Source: Pseudomonas fluorescens
GTDB taxonomy: Bacteria > Pseudomonadota > Gammaproteobacteria > Pseudomonadales > Pseudomonadaceae
Assembly (NCBI RefSeq): GCF_001307275.1
Contig: NZ_CP012831.1
Location: forward strand, 4,518,501 to 4,582,500
Reading direction: 5' to 3'
DNA length: 64,000 bases
The translations under genes were made by a program, and so were the position numbers. Below the pieces are notes generated by a model, which ran no database searches, was not told the DNA's origin, and worked only from the letters and a program-made list of their open reading frames with translations. This document shows positions 1 to 8,074 of this stretch, one piece after another. Each line of letters opens with the position of its first letter. The stretch's first letter is position 1.

Positions 1-339
1 GTGCTGCATTGCTTCACCGAAGACTGGGACATGGCCAAGGCGGCCCTGGACATGGGCTATTACATTTCCTTGTCCGGGATTGTCACGTTCCGCAATGCCG
101 ATGCCTTGCGCGACGTTGCGAGCAAAGTGCCGGCTGATCGGCTGTTGGTGGAAACCGACTCGCCTTACCTGGCGCCGATTCCGTATCGCGGCAAGCCGAA
201 CCTTCCGCAATACGTACGGGAAGTGGCGGAATTTCTGGCGATGTTGCGCGGTGAGTCCTACGAACGGTTTGCCGAGCAGACGACGGAAAACTTTAAGCAA
301 TTGTTTCCGCTGGCTCACGTGCGTTCGGTGGATGCCTGA
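1..339 (+). CDS. TatD family metal-dependent hydrolase (C-terminal part)
   Basis: This is the 3' end of a TatD/YcfH-type deoxyribonuclease; the start lies left of the window. The visible 112 residues contain the 'LHCFTED' segment, the metal-ligand region 'LLVETDSPYLAP' and the 'GKPNLPQYV' turn typical of the end of the TIM barrel. Family members are about 260 residues, so somewhat over half is missing. TatD enzymes are cytoplasmic metal-dependent nucleases with 3'-5' exonuclease activity on DNA. The first base of the window happens to be a GTG, which should not be taken as the start. Confidence 0.93.
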   Translation: MLHCFTEDWDMAKAALDMGYYISLSGIVTFRNADALRDVASKVPADRLLVETDSPYLAPIPYRGKPNLPQYVREVAEFLAMLRGESYERFAEQTTENFKQLFPLAHVRSVDA

Positions 340-349
340 ATTTCATGCA

Positions 350-465
350 AAAAAAACCCGGGTTCTGGGGGGTGAATCCGGGTTAAGACCATTAGGAGTA
401 AAACAAAGGCACGCGGTCCGTTGGTACCTTTATCAGCGTGTCACTTGGGGGAGATGTCGCGCCGA
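350..465 (-). ncRNA. rgsA: Probable RgsA (P16) small regulatory RNA
   Basis: The 384-base gap between tatD and the TetR gene has no convincing protein gene but carries a perfect intrinsic terminator readable only on the minus strand: 7-bp stem AACCCGG/CCGGGTT (355-384) followed by eight T. About 115 bases upstream on that strand is CAATACTT (472-479), a fair RpoS-type -10. From memory, P. aeruginosa encodes the RpoS-dependent, Gac-influenced RgsA RNA of about 120 nt beside its tatD homologue, next to a TetR gene, which matches this neighbourhood. The identity is inferred from position, length and signals; the 5' end is approximate. Confidence 0.7.
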
Positions 466-723
466 CAGTTCAAGTATTGATCAGTATGCCAACGCGTCCA
501 GTCGGGCCGGGGCGGTTTTTAAACAAATTTGGAATACGCTCGCTTCGGATAAGTTCTCACTGTCGGCAAAGCTCGCCAGTGCGGCGCATTGGCGCGGGAA
601 ACGGCGAGCCGGGTATGTACGGTTTTGTGAAGAACAGTGGCCGAGAACGGATGATCCGTGCATTTTTGCGTAAGTTAGGCATAATACCCGGCTTCGAATT
701 TTGACCCTTCAGACCTTTTTCTT

Positions 724-1362
724 ATGCACAAAGAACCCCGTAAGGTCCGTGAGTTTCGCCGCCGCGAGCAGGAAATTCTCGACACCGCGCTCAAGTTGTT
801 CCTCGACCAGGGTGAAGACAGTGTCACCGTCGAGATGATTGCGGATGCCGTGGGTATCGGCAAAGGCACGATTTATAAACATTTCAAATCCAAGGCGGAG
901 ATCTACCTGCGCCTGATGCTCGACTACGAGCGCGATTTGAACGAGCTGTTGCATTCGGCCGATGTGGACAAGGACAAGGAGGCCCTGTCCCGGGCCTACT
1001 TCGAGTTCCGCATGCGCGACCCGCAGCGCTACCGCTTGTTCGACCGTCTGGAAGAGAAGGTGGTCAAGGGCAACCAGGTGCCGGAGATGGTCGAGGAACT
1101 GCACAAGATCCGCGCCTCGAACTTCGAACGCCTGACCCTGCTGATCAAGGGCCGGATCAGCGAGGGCAAGCTCGAGGACGTGCCGCCTTATTTCCACTAT
1201 TGCGCTGCCTGGGCGTTGGTGCATGGCGCGGTGGCGCTGTATCACTCGCCGTTCTGGAGCAACGTGCTGGAAGACCAGGAAGGTTTCTTCCAGTTCCTGA
1301 TGGACATCGGCGTGCGCATGGGCAACAAGCGCAAGCGCGACACCGACGTCCCGAGCAACTGA
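724..1362 (+). CDS. TetR/AcrR family transcriptional regulator
   Basis: A 212-residue TetR-family protein. Residues 13-60 form the helix-turn-helix ('ILDTALKLFLDQGEDSVTVE', then 'IGKGTIYKHFKSKAEI'), the most recognisable TetR signature. The rest is the helical ligand and dimer domain, too divergent to name an effector. The tail is basic (GNKRKR). No good Shine-Dalgarno precedes the ATG, but translation from here retains the whole DNA-binding domain. It lies in the conserved tatD neighbourhood and reads alone; its target is unknown. Confidence 0.93.
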   Translation: MHKEPRKVREFRRREQEILDTALKLFLDQGEDSVTVEMIADAVGIGKGTIYKHFKSKAEIYLRLMLDYERDLNELLHSADVDKDKEALSRAYFEFRMRDPQRYRLFDRLEEKVVKGNQVPEMVEELHKIRASNFERLTLLIKGRISEGKLEDVPPYFHYCAAWALVHGAVALYHSPFWSNVLEDQEGFFQFLMDIGVRMGNKRKRDTDVPSN

Positions 1363-1518
1363 CTGGCCGCAAGGCAACAAGACATTCAGCTGCCTTATTG
1401 CGCCATGTCCGCTTACATGGCGCAGTGCCCCAGTAATATACTCAGGCTTGGGTCTTGCGAAATCTTGATTTTCAGGTCAATTATCGCGAGTCCGATTTTT
1501 CTTGTGCCGGAGTGATCC

Positions 1519-2487
1519 ATGATCGTTGACCGTCAAGGCAGGCGTTTCCGTAATTTGCGGATCAGCCTGACCTCAGCCTGCAATTACGCCTGTACCTATT
1601 GCGTGCCTGATGGCAAGCGGTTGGTGGCTGCGCAGGATGAACTGTCGGCCGACGCCATGGCACGCGGCGTGGCCTATTTGATCGAGGCCGCCGGTATCGA
1701 ACGGCTGCGCATCACGGGGGGCGAGCCGCTGGTCAGCCCCAAGCTCGAGCGTTTCATGACGGCTGTAGGGCAGATGGGCCTGGAAGACATCAGCCTGACC
1801 ACCAATGGCCAGTTGCTGGCGAAAAAACTGCCCTTGCTGGTGGACGCCGGTATTCGTCGCATCAACGTTTCCCTCGACACCCTGGACCCCGTTGCGTTTC
1901 GCAGTATCGCCCGTGGCGGTGACCTGGCGACCGTGCTCGACGGCATGGAACAGGCCCGGGCCGCCGGGTTGAAGATCAAGGTCAACATGGTGCCGTTGCG
2001 CGGACAGAACCTGGACCAGGTGATGCCGTTGCTCGAATACTGCCTGGAACGTGGTTATGAGTTGCGTTTCATCGAGTTGATGCGCATGGGCCACCTGGCC
2101 AGCGATTCCAACGCCTTCCTGCAGCAGTTCGTCAGCCTCCAGCAACTGCTCAGCCTGATCGGCGATCAGTACGAATACCTGCAAGCCGATGCGCCGGTGG
2201 ATGCCACGGCGGTGCGCTATGAAATCCCGGGGTTGGGGCATTTCGGCGTGATCGCCAATGAAAGCGTGCCTTTCTGCCGGACCTGCTCGCGCCTGCGGTT
2301 GTCCTCTACGGGGTGGTTGCATGGCTGCCTGTCCTCCAGTAACCGTCACTTTGTCGGCGATCTTCTGGACAAGCCGCGTCACCAGGCGTTGCCCGCTCTT
2401 CAGCGATTGCTGGTCAAGGCCTTGGGAGATAAGCAGGAAGTGGCGTTCTCTGGTGGTGCGACCATCATGAAGATCATCGGCGGCTGA
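1519..2487 (+). CDS. moaA: GTP 3',8-cyclase MoaA (molybdenum cofactor biosynthesis)
   Basis: Radical SAM enzyme of 322 residues that, with MoaC, converts GTP to cyclic pyranopterin monophosphate, the first step of molybdopterin synthesis. The N-terminal cluster motif CNYACTYC (Cys21, 25, 28) binds the SAM [4Fe-4S] cluster; 'RITGGEPL' follows. Near the end 'FCRTCSRLRLSSTGWLHGC' provides the three Cys of the second, GTP-binding cluster. The family's C-terminal GG is present (the protein ends 'KIIGG'). GGAG lies just upstream of the ATG. Length is normal (about 330). Pseudomonas often carries more than one moaA; no other moa gene is adjacent. Confidence 0.93.
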   Translation: MIVDRQGRRFRNLRISLTSACNYACTYCVPDGKRLVAAQDELSADAMARGVAYLIEAAGIERLRITGGEPLVSPKLERFMTAVGQMGLEDISLTTNGQLLAKKLPLLVDAGIRRINVSLDTLDPVAFRSIARGGDLATVLDGMEQARAAGLKIKVNMVPLRGQNLDQVMPLLEYCLERGYELRFIELMRMGHLASDSNAFLQQFVSLQQLLSLIGDQYEYLQADAPVDATAVRYEIPGLGHFGVIANESVPFCRTCSRLRLSSTGWLHGCLSSSNRHFVGDLLDKPRHQALPALQRLLVKALGDKQEVAFSGGATIMKIIGG

Positions 2488-2493
2488 TCTATT

Positions 2494-2564
2494 GCTATCG
2501 CGGGCAAGCTTGCTCCCACAAGTACGATGCTTACCATGTGGGAGCAAGGCTTGCCCGCGATAGC
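2494..2564. repeat. REP/BIME inverted pair
   Basis: Two REP units face each other: GCTATCGCGGGCAAGCTTGC at the left and its near-perfect reverse complement at the right, ending GCGATAGC. The transcript would form a long hairpin after moaA. This 'CGGGCAAG' variant is distinct from the 'GCGAGCAAG' variant seen elsewhere in the window. Confidence 0.9.
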
Positions 2565-2672
2565 AATTTCCCATTCCCCTGGGCACATCTGACCCCATCT
2601 CGATGAGCTGGCGCAAAAGCTGCATCCCACGACCATTCGCCGGTTTTCCGACACCGGTTTCTGGAGGGTAGG

Positions 2673-3278
2673 ATGCGTAGCCTGGTTTTGCTGCTGGCCG
2701 TTTTGGTGCTTGGCGGTTGCATGAATGTCAGCGACATGGGAGAGGGCGTTCGTTATCACATGAGCGACGCCGGCCTGCTGGACCATAGCGACAGCCGTCG
2801 TGTGAACAACCTGCGTATTCAGCCTGACTCGTTCATCTACATCGCCCAGGGCGCCTTCGCTCCGCCGGGCAGTGCCTATCCGCGTCCCAACGTGGTGGCC
2901 GAAGAAGCCTTCAATGGCTTCATCGAATATTTCCCCATGGTCCGTCGCGCCCGTGTTCCCGAAGGCCTCGACCAGGCCATGGGTGAAGCCCGTTCCGCCG
3001 GTGCCCATTACCTGTTGTACACCCGCTTCGCCAAGGCCGATAACCGCATCGGCAACACCGACGAATGGCAGGATGAAGAGGCCGTGGATCGCCTCGGTGT
3101 CGATACCAGCGTGATTCAAATCATGTTGATCGAGACCAGTACCCAGTATTTGATTGATACTGCACGGATCAAGAGTCGTGGCGGTTTACTGACGTTGCAC
3201 GACAAACAGCCCCAGGACCTCATCGCCACGCCGTTGCGTGAGTATGCCCGCAGCCTGCTGGGGATGAGCGACGAGTAA
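2673..3278 (+). CDS. DUF4823 domain-containing lipoprotein
   Basis: 201-residue predicted lipoprotein. The N-terminus is a classic type II signal: Met-Arg, hydrophobic stretch, and lipobox 'VLGGC' with Cys17 as the lipidated residue. The mature part matches the Pseudomonas DUF4823 family, which has no assigned function. It sits 15 bases upstream of the DUF1285 gene and is probably co-transcribed. GGAGG-like sequence lies 7 bases before the ATG. Confidence 0.85.
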   Translation: MRSLVLLLAVLVLGGCMNVSDMGEGVRYHMSDAGLLDHSDSRRVNNLRIQPDSFIYIAQGAFAPPGSAYPRPNVVAEEAFNGFIEYFPMVRRARVPEGLDQAMGEARSAGAHYLLYTRFAKADNRIGNTDEWQDEEAVDRLGVDTSVIQIMLIETSTQYLIDTARIKSRGGLLTLHDKQPQDLIATPLREYARSLLGMSDE

Positions 3279-3293
3279 TCACAAGGAGTCACC

Positions 3294-3854
3294 ATGAGCG
3301 GACCGCAAAAAGCCAATGACTTGCTGGGGCAGATCCCCAAGACCAAAGGCCTGCCGCCGGTCCACTTGTGGAACCCGGATTTCTGCGGCGACATCGACAT
3401 GCGCATAGCCCGGGACGGTACCTGGTACTACCTGGGCACGCCCATCGGGCGAAAACCGATGGTCAAGCTGTTCTCCACCATCATCCGCCGCGACGGCGAT
3501 GATTACTTCCTGATTACCCCTGTGGAAAAAGTCGGCATCAAGGTCGATGACGCGCCGTTCGTGGCCGTGACCCTCGAAGTTGAAGGGCAGGGGGAAGGGC
3601 AGTTGTTGCGCTTCACCACCAATGTCGAGGAAACCACTGAGGCTGGCGCCGAGCACCCGTTGCGGGTGGTGATCGATCCCCAGACCCAGGAACCGGCGCC
3701 GTATGTGCATGTGCGCAGCAATCTCGAAGCGCTGGTCCATCGCAATGTGTTCTACCAACTGGTGGAGCTGGCGGTCAGTCGCGAGATCGACGGGCAGCGC
3801 TGGTTGGGCGTGTGGAGCGGCGGCGTGTTCTTCCCGATAGGCCTGGAACCCTGA
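3294..3854 (+). CDS. DUF1285 domain-containing protein
   Basis: 186-residue cytoplasmic protein with no signal peptide. The pattern 'HLWNPDFCGDIDMRI', 'DGTWYYLGTPI', 'DDYFLITPVEKVGI' is typical of DUF1285 proteins, a conserved proteobacterial family of two beta-rich subdomains with no proven role. A good ribosome site (AAGGAGT) precedes the ATG. It is the second gene of the likely two-gene unit with the DUF4823 lipoprotein. Confidence 0.88.
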   Translation: MSGPQKANDLLGQIPKTKGLPPVHLWNPDFCGDIDMRIARDGTWYYLGTPIGRKPMVKLFSTIIRRDGDDYFLITPVEKVGIKVDDAPFVAVTLEVEGQGEGQLLRFTTNVEETTEAGAEHPLRVVIDPQTQEPAPYVHVRSNLEALVHRNVFYQLVELAVSREIDGQRWLGVWSGGVFFPIGLEP

Positions 3855-3859
3855 GCCCT

Positions 3860-4066
3860 TGTGGGAGCGATGGTTGATCCAATATCTGTGTTGACTGGAC
3901 GTCCGCTATCGCGAGCAAGCTCGCTCCCACAGTGAATTTGGGGTGCCTGCAATATTTGTGTACGCCACCAGACCCTGTGGGAGCGAGCTTGCTCGCGAAG
4001 GCGTCGGCACATCCAGCCTCTTCTTGACTGACCCACCGCTATCGCGAGCAAACCCGCTTCTACAGT
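3860..4066. repeat. Cluster of REP elements
   Basis: Several REP units in alternating orientation: a decayed unit (3860-3870), 'TATCGCGAGCAAGCTCGCTC' (3907-3930), its complement 'GTGGGAGCGAGCTTGCTCGC' (3977-3998), and a diverged unit near 4038-4064. The cluster fills the space between the DUF1285 gene and the GntR promoter. Confidence 0.88.
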
Positions 4067-4093
4067 GGCCAAGTGAAATTCAAATTGACACCC

Positions 4094-4108
4094 AATCATA
4101 TGATGATT
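4094..4108 (+). promoter_or_regulatory. Candidate GntR operator (own promoter)
   Basis: AATCATATGATGATT lies 38 bases upstream of the GntR-family gene. Read on the opposite strand it gives ATCATCATATGAT, which recurs as ATCATCATACGAT upstream of araF. FadR-subfamily regulators bind short AT-rich sites of this style, so autoregulation is likely; this is inference. Confidence 0.6.
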
Positions 4109-4146
4109 AGCGTGGGCCTCCAATAAGAGTGGCCCGCGGGGTTTTC

Positions 4147-4893
4147 ATGTCCAGCAGTTTTCATGCATCGACCGTCGATTGGCTGGGGGGCTGGATAGCC
4201 GCCGGTCAGGTCAAGCCTGGGCAAACCATCAAGGTCGAAGCGGACCTGGGCGAGCAACTGGGCGTCAGTCGCACGGTGATTCGCGAGGCGATCAAGACCC
4301 TGGTGGCCAAAGGGATGCTGGAAGTCGGGCCGAAAGTCGGCACGCGGGTGTTGCCGGTGCGCCGCTGGAACCTGTTCGACCCCCAAGTGGTGGGCTGGCT
4401 GTCCCGCAGCGGCCTGCCGGAAAACTTCGTCGATGACTTGCTGGACCTGCGCCGTACCATCGAGCCGATGGCGGTGCGCTGGGCCTGCGAGCGGGCCACC
4501 GCCGACCAGGTGCAGGCGATCCGCCTGGCCTACCATGCGCTGGAACGGGCGGTGGACAGCGGCGCCGATTACAACCGCGCGGACCAGTTTTTCCACGAGT
4601 GCATTCTGGCCGCCAGTCATAATCAATTCATCGAACAAATGGTCCCGGCCCTGGGGGCGCTGCTGGCGGTGTCATTCGAGGTGTCGGCGGCCGACCCGGA
4701 TGAACTGCGCCGCACCTTGCCCATCCACAAGGACATCGCCGACGCCATCGCCGCCCGTGACGCGGCGCGGGGTGTCTGGGCCTGCATGACGCTGATCGAT
4801 AACGCCGACCTGGCGATCAAACGCTTTTACCCCAATGTCATGGCGGGTCGAACAGACGCCGCCGGGCAAGTCGGGAACGGGAGGTTTCAATGA
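4147..4893 (+). CDS. FadR-subfamily GntR transcriptional regulator
   Basis: 248 residues from the ATG at 4147; an in-frame GTG at 4129 would add six residues but the ATG fits the family start. The N-terminal winged helix (about 10-75) includes 'LGEQLGVSRTVIREAIKTL', the GntR signature; the C-terminal helical FCD ligand domain (about 95-230) carries metal-site type 'DQFFHECILAASHN' and 'IHKDIADAI'. Such regulators sense sugar acids or lactones. Its stop overlaps the ATG of the lactonase gene by four bases (ATGA), so the two are translationally coupled. It probably controls its own operon and araFGH through the shared operator. Confidence 0.92.
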   Translation: MSSSFHASTVDWLGGWIAAGQVKPGQTIKVEADLGEQLGVSRTVIREAIKTLVAKGMLEVGPKVGTRVLPVRRWNLFDPQVVGWLSRSGLPENFVDDLLDLRRTIEPMAVRWACERATADQVQAIRLAYHALERAVDSGADYNRADQFFHECILAASHNQFIEQMVPALGALLAVSFEVSAADPDELRRTLPIHKDIADAIAARDAARGVWACMTLIDNADLAIKRFYPNVMAGRTDAAGQVGNGRFQ

Positions 4894-5765
4894 AGTGGAC
4901 GGCTGTGACGGAACACCGGGCGAAATTGGGCGAAGGGCCGTTCTGGGATGCGCCGACCCAAGCCTTGTATTGGGTCGATATCGCCGGCAAGCAGGCCCTG
5001 CGGCTGATCGGCGCCAATGTGGAGATCTGGCAGATGCCCGAGCATGTTTCCGCTTTTATACCGACCCAAAGTGGCGACGCGCTGGTGACCCTGAGCAGTG
5101 GCGTCTACCGCCTCGATCTTGATTCGCCGGGCCTGGAACCGCGCCTGACATTGCTGTGCATGGCCGACCCCCAGCCAGGCAATCGCGCCAACGAGGCCCG
5201 TTGCGACCCCCAGGGTCAACTCTGGCTCGGCACGATGCAAAACAACATCGGTGCCGAAGGCGAGGACTTGCCGATCGAGCACCGGTCCGGAGGCCTGTTT
5301 CGCGTCGGGAGTGATGGCCGGGTCCTGCCCTTGTTGCGCGGGCTGGGCATCCCGAACACCCTGCTCTGGAGCCCCGATGGCACCACGGTGTATTTCGGCG
5401 ACAGCCTGGATGGCACGGTGTATCGGCACTTTATTTACCCGGAAGGCAACCTGGCGCCTGCCGAGGTCTGGTTCGGTCCGCACCCCCGTGGCGGCCCGGA
5501 TGGCTCGGCGATGGATGCCCGAGGGTATATCTGGAACGCCCGCTGGGACGGCAGTTGCCTGTTGCGGCTGACCCCGGACGGGCAGGTTGATCGGGTGATC
5601 GAATTGCCCGTCAGCCGCCCGACCAGTTGTGTATTCGGCGGTGAAGACCTCAAGACGTTGTACATCACCAGCGCGGCGAGCCCATTGGGTCATCCGCTGG
5701 ACGGTGCCGTGCTGTCGATGCGTGTCGACGTGCCTGGCGTGGCCTGTACAAGGTTTGCTGGATGA
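4890..5765 (+). CDS. SMP-30/gluconolaconase family sugar lactonase
   Basis: 291-residue six-bladed beta-propeller of the SMP-30/regucalcin/gluconolactonase family. Expected metal-site motifs are visible: 'LGEGPFWD' near the start (Glu ligand), 'ANEARCDPQGQLWLGTM' (Asn and Asp region) and 'PDGSAMDARGYIWNARWDG' (Asp ligand). It would hydrolyse a galactono- or arabino-lactone made by the nearby SDR dehydrogenase. It is coupled to the upstream GntR gene by an ATGA overlap. No signal peptide, so cytoplasmic. The exact lactone is inferred from the dgo genes nearby. Confidence 0.9.
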   Translation: MKWTAVTEHRAKLGEGPFWDAPTQALYWVDIAGKQALRLIGANVEIWQMPEHVSAFIPTQSGDALVTLSSGVYRLDLDSPGLEPRLTLLCMADPQPGNRANEARCDPQGQLWLGTMQNNIGAEGEDLPIEHRSGGLFRVGSDGRVLPLLRGLGIPNTLLWSPDGTTVYFGDSLDGTVYRHFIYPEGNLAPAEVWFGPHPRGGPDGSAMDARGYIWNARWDGSCLLRLTPDGQVDRVIELPVSRPTSCVFGGEDLKTLYITSAASPLGHPLDGAVLSMRVDVPGVACTRFAG

Positions 5766-5767
5766 AT

Positions 5768-5825
5768 CCCAAAATATGGGATGTAAATATATATATTGAG
5801 ATTATTTGGCAGCCGGGTTTATAGT
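5768..5825 (+). promoter_or_regulatory. Promoter and palindromic operator of the SDR gene
   Basis: Palindrome CCCAAAATATGGG (5768-5780), then -35 TTGAGA (5796-5801), 18-base spacer, and -10 TATAGT (5820-5825). The same palindrome, -35, -10 and spacing recur upstream of dgoK (12910-12967), with the palindrome 15 bases before the -35 in both cases. The binding protein is unknown; the local IclR regulator is a candidate. Confidence 0.7.
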
Positions 5826-5877
5826 CGGCTCCATCGGCAATACGCACTCACACTAAAAAAACAAAACAGGTGAAGTG

Positions 5878-6009
5878 ATGCAACGATCTTTCCCCGTACG
5901 CCCCGACGGCGTACGCCGGCCACTGTTCTTTCAAGCGCCTTCGCGCCGGTCATCCGTGGATGCCCGGGTTTTGTCGTGCCTGCGCAAAGGAGCCTTGAGC
6001 CATGGCTGA
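5878..6009 (+). CDS. Possible 43-residue leader peptide before the SDR gene
   Basis: Directly after the promoter lies ACAGGTGAAG then ATG, the same leader sequence that starts dgoK at 13008. Translation from this ATG gives 43 residues (Arg/Ser rich, no recognised domain) and stops at 6009, eight bases into the SDR gene, so ribosomes finishing here could reinitiate on the SDR. It may be a coupled leader ORF or a relic of a duplicated promoter-plus-start. No homologue is recognised. Confidence 0.4.
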   Translation: MQRSFPVRPDGVRRPLFFQAPSRRSSVDARVLSCLRKGALSHG

Positions 6010-6820
6010 GCCTTTGGTCTTGCCACCCGTGCCGGAGCCACCCAAGGGCGAACGCCTGAAGGACAAGGTGGTGCTGTTGACCGGTGCCGCCCAAGGCATT
6101 GGCGAAGCCATCGTCGCGGCATTCGCTTCGCAACAGGCCCGGTTGGTGATCAGTGATATCCAGGCGCAGAAAGTCGAGGCGGTGGCCGCCCATTGGCGTG
6201 AACGCGGCGCCGATGTGCACGCACTGCAGGCCGATGTGTCGAAGCAGCAGGACTTGCAGGCCATGGCCCGTCGTGCCGTCGAGCTGCACGGCCGCATCGA
6301 TGTGTTGGTCAACTGCGCCGGCGTCAATGTCTTCCGTGACCCGCTGGAAATGACCGAAGAGGACTGGCGCCGTTGCTTCGCCATCGACCTGGATGGTGCC
6401 TGGTACGGTTGCAAGGCGGTGCTGCCACAGATGATCGAGCAGGGCGTGGGCAGCATCATCAACATTGCCTCCGTCCATTCGTCCCACATCATCCCCGGCT
6501 GTTTTCCTTACCCGGTGGCCAAGCACGGCCTGCTGGGCCTGACCCGCGCCCTTGGCATCGAATACGCGCCCAAAGGGGTACGCGTCAACGCCATCGCCCC
6601 GGGTTACATCGAAACCCAACTGAACGTCGACTACTGGAACGGCTTTGCCGATCCCCATGCCGAACGCCAGCGTGCGCTGGATCTGCACCCGCCACGGCGC
6701 GTCGGGCAACCGATCGAAGTGGCAATGACGGCCGTGTTCCTGGCCAGTGATGAAGCACCGTTTATCAATGCCTCATGCATCACCATCGATGGAGGACGTT
6801 CGGTCATGTACCACGACTGA
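6002..6820 (+). CDS. SDR family sugar 1-dehydrogenase
   Basis: 272-residue short-chain dehydrogenase. The cofactor loop 'TGAAQGIG' (about residue 28) and 'NCAGVN' define the Rossmann fold; the catalytic Ser is in 'NIASVHS' and Tyr/Lys in 'YPVAKHG'. 'DGGRS' near the C-terminus is usual. With the adjacent lactonase and dgoKAD it most likely oxidises D-galactose (possibly also L-arabinose) to the lactone. The first 20 residues form a proline-rich extension before the fold. Transcribed from its own promoter, which matches the dgoK promoter. Confidence 0.88.
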   Translation: MAEPLVLPPVPEPPKGERLKDKVVLLTGAAQGIGEAIVAAFASQQARLVISDIQAQKVEAVAAHWRERGADVHALQADVSKQQDLQAMARRAVELHGRIDVLVNCAGVNVFRDPLEMTEEDWRRCFAIDLDGAWYGCKAVLPQMIEQGVGSIINIASVHSSHIIPGCFPYPVAKHGLLGLTRALGIEYAPKGVRVNAIAPGYIETQLNVDYWNGFADPHAERQRALDLHPPRRVGQPIEVAMTAVFLASDEAPFINASCITIDGGRSVMYHD

Positions 6821-6859
6821 ATATTCCTGGATTGCAGTGGGAAACTTCGCCTGTAATCC

Positions 6860-6873
6860 AATCATCATACGAT
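6860..6873 (+). promoter_or_regulatory. Candidate GntR operator upstream of araF
   Basis: AATCATCATACGAT lies 121 bases before the araF start and matches the reverse complement of the site at 4094-4108 in 12 of 13 core positions. It ties the ABC transporter operon to the GntR regulator at 4147. The match was found by eye. Confidence 0.6.
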
Positions 6874-6994
6874 ATGACTATTTAGGCCTATGCTGTGTAG
6901 CAACTTGATGTAACCGCCCAGCCTGCGCACTTCCACCGTCGGTGGAGCAGACCCTGGACGTTTGGCTTTCAATAAAAAAAACAAGGAGTCAACT

Positions 6995-7999
6995 ATGAAT
7001 CATCGTCGTGGGATCCGTTCCCTGTGTCGCGCCGCCCTGGCGGTCACCGCGGTCAGCCTCAGCAGCAGCTTGCTGGCGGCCGATCCCGTAAAAATCGGTT
7101 TCCTGGTCAAGCAGGCCGAGGAGCCTTGGTTCCAGACCGAATGGGCGTTCGCCGAGAAGGCGAGCAAGGACAAAGGCTTCGAGTTGATCAAGATCGCCGT
7201 GCCTGACGGCGAGAAGACCCTCTCGGCCATCGACAGCCTGGCCGCCAACGGTGCCAAGGGCTTTGTGATCTGCCCGCCGGACGTGTCCCTCGGCCCGGCC
7301 ATCATGGCCAAGGCCAAGCTCAACGATCTCAAGGTGATTGCCGTGGACGACCGGTTCGTCGATGCCAACGGCAAATTCATGGAGGACGTGCCGTACCTGG
7401 GCATGGCCGCGTTCGAGGTGGGTCAGAAGCAGGGCGCCGCCATGGCCGCCGAAGCGAAAAAGCGCAACTGGGAGTGGAAAGATACCTACGCGGTGATCAA
7501 CACCTTCAACGAGCTGGACACCGGCAAGAAGCGCACCGACGGTTCGGTCGATGCCTTGAAGAAGGCCGGGATGCCGGCAGACCACATCCTTTATTCGGCG
7601 CTCAAGACCCTCGACGTACCCGGTAGCATGGACTCCACCAACTCGGCGTTGGTGAAGCTGCCAAGCGCTGCGAAAAACCTGATCATCGGCGGCATGAACG
7701 ACAACACCGTGCTGGGCGGCGTGCGCGCCACCGAAGCGGCCGGGTTCAAGGCGGCCAATGTAATCGGCATCGGCATCAACGGCACCGACGCCATCGGTGA
7801 ATTGAAGAAACCTGACAGCGGCTTCTTTGGTTCGATGCTGCCAAGCCCGCACATCGAAGGCTACAAGACCGCCGAAATGATGTACGAGTGGATCACCACC
7901 GGCAAGGAACCGCCGAAGTACACCGCCATGGACGAGGTGACGCTGATCACTCGGGAGAACTTCAAGCAGGAGCTGGAAAAGATCGGCCTGTGGAACTGA
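6995..7999 (+). CDS. araF: AraF-type periplasmic arabinose/galactose-binding protein
   Basis: 334 residues from the ATG at 6995, which has AAGGAG eight bases upstream. A signal peptide covers about residues 1-29 (basic start, hydrophobic core, 'LLAA'). The mature part closely resembles E. coli AraF: 'FLVKQAEEPWFQTEW', 'AVPDGEKTL', 'AIDSLAANGAKGFVICPPD', 'GMNDNTVLGGVRATE' and 'GIGINGTDAI'. AraF-type proteins bind L-arabinose and D-galactose in the periplasm and deliver them to the AraGH permease, encoded next. The downstream pathway here suits galactose. Confidence 0.95.
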   Translation: MNHRRGIRSLCRAALAVTAVSLSSSLLAADPVKIGFLVKQAEEPWFQTEWAFAEKASKDKGFELIKIAVPDGEKTLSAIDSLAANGAKGFVICPPDVSLGPAIMAKAKLNDLKVIAVDDRFVDANGKFMEDVPYLGMAAFEVGQKQGAAMAAEAKKRNWEWKDTYAVINTFNELDTGKKRTDGSVDALKKAGMPADHILYSALKTLDVPGSMDSTNSALVKLPSAAKNLIIGGMNDNTVLGGVRATEAAGFKAANVIGIGINGTDAIGELKKPDSGFFGSMLPSPHIEGYKTAEMMYEWITTGKEPPKYTAMDEVTLITRENFKQELEKIGLWN

Positions 8000-8074
8000 C
8001 GGTCGGTTGATTCAAAAGCGGCCCTGGCCACATGAGTGGCGGGGTCGCTTGATCTCTGTAAGTTCGAGGTGGTT

